A stretch of DNA of 64,000 nt from Bacteroidota bacterium (GTDB lineage Bacteria > Bacteroidota > Bacteroidia > Flavobacteriales > Weeksellaceae): positions 1 through 64,000 of the forward strand of contig JAEWOR010000041.1 of NCBI GenBank assembly GCA_023399595.1, written 5' to 3'. Under the pieces are notes generated by a model, which was not told the DNA's origin, did no database searches, and was given only the letters and a program-made list of their open reading frames with translations. The translations under genes and the position numbers were made by a program. Shown here piece after piece: positions 60,056 to 64,000 of the stretch. Within the stretch, counting starts at the first letter, position 1. Every line of letters starts with the position of its first letter.

Positions 60056-61834
60056 ATGAATGTAAAAAGAACCTTTGATTTTGCTCATCACTATTTGGAA
60101 AAATTCCCAAAGGATGACGCTTTTGCCATGAAAGTAAATGGCACATGGATAAAAACATCTACATTACAATATATCACTCAGGCCAATAAAATATCACGTG
60201 GACTTTTAAAGTTAGGAATAAAACCTGGAGATAAAATTGGATTAATAAGCCATAATAACAGAACAGAATGGGCTATTATGGATATTGGAATGTCGCAAAT
60301 TGGCGTAATTAGCGTTCCTGTGTATCCTACAATTAGCGAGGATGATTATGAGTATATTTTCAATAATGCAGAAATAAAATATTGCTTTGTTTCAGATAAA
60401 GAACTTTATCTGAAGTTAACCTCCGTAAAACCTAAAGTACCTAGTTTAAATGGTATTTTTACTTTTGAAGACGTAAAAGGAGCACCCAATTGGAAAGAAA
60501 TTCTAGATTTAGGAGAAGATGAAAACACACAATCTGAAGTTGAAGACCTTTCAAATGCCATAAAGCCTGAAGATATTGTAACTTTAATTTACACTTCCGG
60601 AACAACAGGTCGCCCCAAAGGAGTAATGCTTACTCACAATAATATTGTTCAGAATGTTTTGAATTCTGTTCCGATTTTAGAAGGAATAAAAATAGATCCG
60701 TCAACTGGCAGAGTAATGAGTTTTTTACCTCTTTGTCATGTCTTCGAAAGAATGCTTCTTTATTATTATCAAAACCAAGGCTTTTCTATTTATTTTGCTG
60801 AGAGCATTGAGAAAGTTGGTGAAAACCTTAAGGAAGTAAAACCTCACCTAATGACCGTTGTACCGAGGGTTGTAGAGAAGGTATATGATAAAATTTACAA
60901 TACCGGAGCGAATGCAGGAGGAATAAAAACCAAAATTTTCATGTGGGCTCTTTCATTGGTTGAAAATTATGAATTGGGACAAAACCTTGGAATTAAAGGT
61001 TGGATTGCTGATAAATTGGTATTTAAAAAATGGCGTGAAGGCTTAGGAGGAAACGTTTTAGCCTTAGTTTCTGGTTCTGCACCACTCTCTTCAAGGTTAA
61101 ACAGAATTTTCAATGCTGCCGGAATTCCAATTTTGGAAGGTTATGGTTTAACGGAAACTTCGCCTGTAATTTCAGTTAACAGCTTTAAACATATGAAATT
61201 CGGAACCGTTGGCCACCCATTAAAAAATGCGACAGTAAAAATTGCAGAAGATGGAGAAATATTGGTAAAAGGATCCTCTGTTTTTGGTGGTTACTATAAA
61301 AATGATGAGCAAACTAAAGAAGCTTTTACTGAAGATGGCTATTTTAAAACTGGCGATATTGGAGTAATAGATGAAGATGGATTTTTAAAAATTACGGATC
61401 GTAAGAAAGAAATGTTTAAGACTTCGGGCGGAAAATATATTGCTCCACAAACTATAGAAAATTTAATTAAAGCTTCCAAATTCATTGAACAAATAATTGT
61501 TTTAGGTGATGGTGAAAAAATGCCTACTGCATTAATTCAACCTGATTTTGAATTTGCTAAAAACTGGGCTCAAAGACATAATATTTCTATTGGAAAAACA
61601 GCTGAAGAAATTGCAAACAGCAAGGAACTTCACGACAGAATAGAAAAAGAACTTGAGAGTTTTAATAAAAATTTAGGACATTGGGAACAAATTAAGCGTT
61701 TTGAACTTACTCCAGAAATTTGGAGCATTGAAACAGGATTGCTTACTCCAACTTTAAAACTGAAACGTAAAGTAATTAGAGAACATTTCCGAGAGTTGTA
61801 TAAAAAATTATACAACCATTATCCTGAAAGATAA
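60056..61834 (+). CDS. Long-chain acyl-CoA synthetase (AMP-forming ligase)
   Basis: 592 residues. The AMP-binding P-loop is 'LIYTSGTTGRPKGVMLTH'; further motifs are 'GYGLTETSP' (A5), 'YFKTGDIG' (A7, the ribose-binding Asp) and 'DRKKEMFKTSGGKYIAPQ' (A8 hinge). Fatty acid, ATP and CoA give acyl-CoA, AMP and PPi. The length and the GKYIAPQ part fit the FadD15-like long-chain group. Divergent from acyl-CoA dehydrogenase; its terminator is shared with the HD hydrolase gene. Confidence 0.94.
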   Translation: MNVKRTFDFAHHYLEKFPKDDAFAMKVNGTWIKTSTLQYITQANKISRGLLKLGIKPGDKIGLISHNNRTEWAIMDIGMSQIGVISVPVYPTISEDDYEYIFNNAEIKYCFVSDKELYLKLTSVKPKVPSLNGIFTFEDVKGAPNWKEILDLGEDENTQSEVEDLSNAIKPEDIVTLIYTSGTTGRPKGVMLTHNNIVQNVLNSVPILEGIKIDPSTGRVMSFLPLCHVFERMLLYYYQNQGFSIYFAESIEKVGENLKEVKPHLMTVVPRVVEKVYDKIYNTGANAGGIKTKIFMWALSLVENYELGQNLGIKGWIADKLVFKKWREGLGGNVLALVSGSAPLSSRLNRIFNAAGIPILEGYGLTETSPVISVNSFKHMKFGTVGHPLKNATVKIAEDGEILVKGSSVFGGYYKNDEQTKEAFTEDGYFKTGDIGVIDEDGFLKITDRKKEMFKTSGGKYIAPQTIENLIKASKFIEQIIVLGDGEKMPTALIQPDFEFAKNWAQRHNISIGKTAEEIANSKELHDRIEKELESFNKNLGHWEQIKRFELTPEIWSIETGLLTPTLKLKRKVIREHFRELYKKLYNHYPER

Positions 61835-61838
61835 AATA

Positions 61839-61885
61839 TTAAAAACATATTGCGCGGAGCTTCGCTCCGCGCAATATGTTTTTAA
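61839..61885. terminator. Strong bidirectional terminator (22-bp perfect stem)
   Basis: 61839-61860 pairs with 61864-61885 without a mismatch (core GCGCGGAGC/GCTCCGCGC), TTC loop, between convergent ligase and HD hydrolase genes. It is by far the most GC-rich short stretch around. Confidence 0.92.
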
Positions 61886-62475
61886 TAAGTCTTCACTTTA
61901 CCTTCAAGAATACTTTTTTCTAAAAGTGTTTCAAAAACCTCTCCCATTTCGTCTGAAGCTCTAGAAATAGCGTTTTCCAACATATTTCTAATTTGTTTTT
62001 CGGTAACTTCAGCTTCCGTCCAGCTTTTTGCTGAAGTATAAGAATTAAGGATAAAAGGCATTATTCTATCGATAGCACAAGCAAAAATAGCATCCGGAGT
62101 TTTCTCCTCCTCAAATTCTATCCATAAATTATAAAACTCATTGCTTAATGGTTCATCAAGTATGGAGAATATTTTTTTTGCTGCCAATTTTTCTCTTTCA
62201 AACTTTCCAAGCATTCCTACTTCATCAAACAAAAAAGTATCACCCGCTTCAATCTCCACCAAATCGTGTATAGAAAGCATTCTTATCACCCTTAATAAAT
62301 TAATTTCCTCTTTATTTTTAGCGTACGGAAACAAAATTTGAGCTAAAACAATTATTTGCCAAGAGTGTTCTGCTGTATTTTCTCTACGAGAATCGTCTGC
62401 ATTATAATTTCTTCTATTTACATTTTTAAGAGCATCCACTGCTAAAATAAAATCTATTTCTTTTTGAATTTTCAT
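61882..62475 (-). CDS. HD domain hydrolase (YfbR/HDDC2-like)
   Basis: 197 residues. HD motif residues: H in 'NTAEHSWQIIVLAQIL', the H-D pair in 'LSIHDLVEIEAGDTF', and Asp in 'AIDRIMPFILNSY'. This layout ('R-R-E-N-T-A-E-H-S-W' and 'H-D-L-V-E-I-x-A-G-D-T') is that of the HDDC2/YfbR 5'-deoxynucleotidase group that hydrolyses dNMPs. A TAATTTTG box ends 4 bases before its ATG. The last codons overlap the shared terminator. Confidence 0.88.
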   Translation of the reverse strand: MKIQKEIDFILAVDALKNVNRRNYNADDSRRENTAEHSWQIIVLAQILFPYAKNKEEINLLRVIRMLSIHDLVEIEAGDTFLFDEVGMLGKFEREKLAAKKIFSILDEPLSNEFYNLWIEFEEEKTPDAIFACAIDRIMPFILNSYTSAKSWTEAEVTEKQIRNMLENAISRASDEMGEVFETLLEKSILEGKVKTY

Positions 62476-62479
62476 AGTC

Positions 62480-62487
62480 CAAAATTA
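62480..62487 (-). promoter_or_regulatory. TAnnTTTG box 4 bases before the HD hydrolase start
   Basis: Minus strand TAATTTTG-GACT-ATG, the same spacing as upstream of the ABC exporter, rluF and helicase genes. Confidence 0.5.
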
Positions 62488-62686
62488 GCAAAAACAAATT
62501 TCCTATCTATTAAAAAGACCAGTTTTATAATTAATTAAAATTTCCTCAAAACCTATATTTAATTTCATTTAATTGATTTACAGTGTTTTATAAAATTATT
62601 TACAAATATTTACTACTTTGTATTGCATAATACTTATTTTAATTCATATCTTTGTCATGTAAAGTTAGAGGTATAACTTTTTACAT

Positions 62687-62719
62687 AGTATAATTAATAG
62701 TTTAATTAATAGTTTAATC
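62687..62719 (+). promoter_or_regulatory. Candidate PadR operator: direct repeats
   Basis: TTAATAGTTTAA occurs twice in tandem (about 62693-62717), followed by TCAACC, 25 bases before the PadR ATG. A repeated AT-rich element so close to a PadR gene fits an autorepression site; this is inference. Confidence 0.35.
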
Positions 62720-62741
62720 AACCAATAACCTACTGAGATAA

Positions 62742-63089
62742 ATGAACACAGAAAACACAAAAGCGCAAATGCGTAAAGGAATTTTGGAATTCTGTATTTT
62801 AAGTCTCATCAATGAAAAGGAAATGTACGTTTCAGATTTAATTGATGAACTAAAAAAAGGAAAACTGGATGTTGTAGAGGGAACACTCTACCCTTTGCTC
62901 ACAAGACTAAAAAATGGCGAATTTCTTGCCTACCGTTGGGAAGAATCCACAAGTGGACCGCCAAGAAAGTATTATCAAATTACTGATAAAGGAAAAATAT
63001 TCTTGAATGAACTTCAGAATACTTGGAATGAACTTACAAATTCTGTTAATCAGATCACCAAACGAAACACCACTAATAACAACAGCTAA
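62742..63089 (+). CDS. PadR family transcriptional regulator
   Basis: 115 residues. Winged helix with 'QMRKGILEFCILSLINEKEMYVSDLI' in pattern, 'VVEGTLYPLLTRLKNGEFLAY' in pattern (the E-G-T-L-Y-P-L-L-x-R-L helix) and 'SGPPRKYYQITDKGK' (P-R-K-Y-Y-x-l-T-x-x-G) identify PadR-like regulators. It binds DNA as a dimer and often represses its own operon. The next gene starts 24 bases later, encoding a PspC protein: the usual flavobacterial PadR-PspC operon, thought to respond to envelope or phenolic stress. The 266-base upstream region contains TTAATAGTTTAATTAATAGTTTAATCAA, a near-direct repeat of TTAATAGTTTAA that could be its operator. Confidence 0.92.
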   Translation: MNTENTKAQMRKGILEFCILSLINEKEMYVSDLIDELKKGKLDVVEGTLYPLLTRLKNGEFLAYRWEESTSGPPRKYYQITDKGKIFLNELQNTWNELTNSVNQITKRNTTNNNS

Positions 63090-63113
63090 GTTTAAAACTC
63101 AAAAATCACTACA

Positions 63114-64000
63114 ATGAACAAAACACTCTCTATAGGACTTGCAGGTTACTCTTTCATGATTGAAGAGCACGCCTACATAAAATTAAGTGATTACCTCGCT
63201 GCTTTAAGAAATTCGCTTGATGCTGATGAAGCTGATGAAGTAATGCACGACATCGAGATAAGAATGGTAGAAATCTTTAAAACAGCTTTAGGAAAACGAG
63301 AGGTAATAAATGATACAGATGTAGAAAAAGTTATTGCCCAAATTGGAACTCCAGAAGCTATTGAAGAGCAAGAAGAAGCTTACTATTCTGAGAAAACCCA
63401 TAATAAATCTGAAAACAAAGGAAGTAAAACAAATTCTTCACTGCCTAAACAATTATTTAGAGATCCTTCTAACCAAAAAATTGCAGGTGTTTGCTCTGGA
63501 TTAGCACATTATACAGGTTTAGACGTTACTTTAATGAGAATAATTTGGGTAGTCGTTTTCTTAGTAATGGTTCCCGCTAGTGGAAGTGCACTTTTTGTGG
63601 CTTTACTGTATACCATCCTTTGGATTGTACTACCAAAAGCTGAAACTGCATCTGACTTTCTTAAAATGAAAGGCCAACCTGCCAATTTTGATAATTTAAA
63701 AACCCAATCCAATAAAATTGTAGAATTTGCTAATGAATCTTCACAACGTGTTGGGGAAATCTACAACGAAAATAAACCCTACATCAACAAAGCAGGAAGC
63801 GGAGTTTGGAACGCTTTACGATATTTTCTAGGAGCAATTTTCGGTTTAATGGCAATTTCTTGTTTAGTAGGTTCTTTTACAATTTTCGGTTTTATGGGTA
63901 ACTTAGGGGAAATTAATTTCATGGGAAATATAGGATTCTACCTTAAAGACCAGAATATGGAATATGTAATTATTGCATTCATCTTCTTAAGTTCTTTTAT
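63114..64000 (+). CDS. PspC domain membrane protein (partial, runs off the window)
   Basis: The frame opens at ATG 63114 and is still open at 64000 (295 codons visible). The N-terminal 95 residues are a helical domain ('MIEEHAYIKLSDYLAALRNS', then 'DIEIRMVEIFKTALGKREV') resembling the HAAS/DUF1700 type. Residues about 115-172 are PspC: 'RDPSNQKIAGVCSGLAHYTG' with two adjoining hydrophobic stretches. More membrane helices follow near the end of the window. It follows PadR by 24 bases, and the pair probably forms an autoregulated envelope-stress operon. Confidence 0.9.
   Translation, partial: MNKTLSIGLAGYSFMIEEHAYIKLSDYLAALRNSLDADEADEVMHDIEIRMVEIFKTALGKREVINDTDVEKVIAQIGTPEAIEEQEEAYYSEKTHNKSENKGSKTNSSLPKQLFRDPSNQKIAGVCSGLAHYTGLDVTLMRIIWVVVFLVMVPASGSALFVALLYTILWIVLPKAETASDFLKMKGQPANFDNLKTQSNKIVEFANESSQRVGEIYNENKPYINKAGSGVWNALRYFLGAIFGLMAISCLVGSFTIFGFMGNLGEINFMGNIGFYLKDQNMEYVIIAFIFLSSF

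Overview
The window is a low-GC chromosomal segment of a member of the Bacteroidota, class Flavobacteriia, most likely family Weeksellaceae (Chryseobacterium/Cloacibacterium-like). Several signs agree: three secreted giants ending in the type B sorting domain of the type IX secretion system; families restricted to this phylum (DUF5606, DUF3098, the HD plus Pycsar-effector membrane protein, the short sigma-54 response regulator); promoter boxes of the form TAnnTTTG instead of TATAAT; and few Shine-Dalgarno sequences. No rRNA, tRNA, CRISPR array, IS element or prophage was seen. Most of the window is ordinary core genome.

Layout. 1-1360: the end of one accessory gene and a frameshifted multi-domain gene resembling large flavobacterial secreted/effector-type proteins. 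1433-4894: a GAF protein and, convergent to it, an HD-phosphohydrolase fused to a Pycsar-type transmembrane effector domain. 4921-8649: a huge lipoprotein joining a metallophosphoesterase, a kinase-like middle section and an Omp85-like barrel. 8765-13182 (minus): ruvX-def-DUF5606 and mazG-FUSC-lipoprotein. 13297-22710: sixA, a serine hydrolase, phosphodiesterase and Smr genes, a RES/Xre toxin-antitoxin pair, yggS, a response regulator, MATE, DoxX and an aminotransferase. 22918-27498: rplS, dispersed hairpin repeats, and the two CoA-transferase subunits separated by an oppositely oriented ABC exporter. 27561-36492: a muramidase, an EamA transporter, rpsA, a DEAD-box helicase, a MerR regulator, two overlapping lipoproteins and a helix-hairpin-helix membrane protein. 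36615-41084: rluF, truB, uppP, DUF3098 and ftsX, with rsmA divergent. 41135-47247: two paralogous choice-of-anchor L/type B secreted proteins. 47339-50992: a tight five-gene operon (CPBP protease, rdgB, rnz, TIGR02757, coiled-coil membrane protein). 51124-64000: prfC, a DUF4349 lipoprotein, DUF2891, an RCC1-repeat secreted protein, acyl-CoA dehydrogenase, acyl-CoA ligase, an HD hydrolase, and a PadR-PspC pair running off the end.

Functional themes. Fatty-acid/ketoacid activation (CoA transferase, acyl-CoA dehydrogenase, acyl-CoA ligase); envelope construction (uppP, ftsX, OmpA, phosphoesterase-barrel, T9SS cargo); translation and RNA maturation (rpsA, rplS, def, prfC, truB, rluF, rsmA, rnz); and nucleotide housekeeping (mazG, rdgB).

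The less ordinary signals are the HD-Pycsar fusion, the composite phosphoesterase/kinase-like/barrel protein, intergenic tracts with seven-base periodicity at many sites, two or three dispersed hairpin elements, and several genes whose promoter -7 box lies only 4-5 bases before the start codon, which predicts leaderless messages. All domain assignments come from reading the translated sequence; no database search was run.
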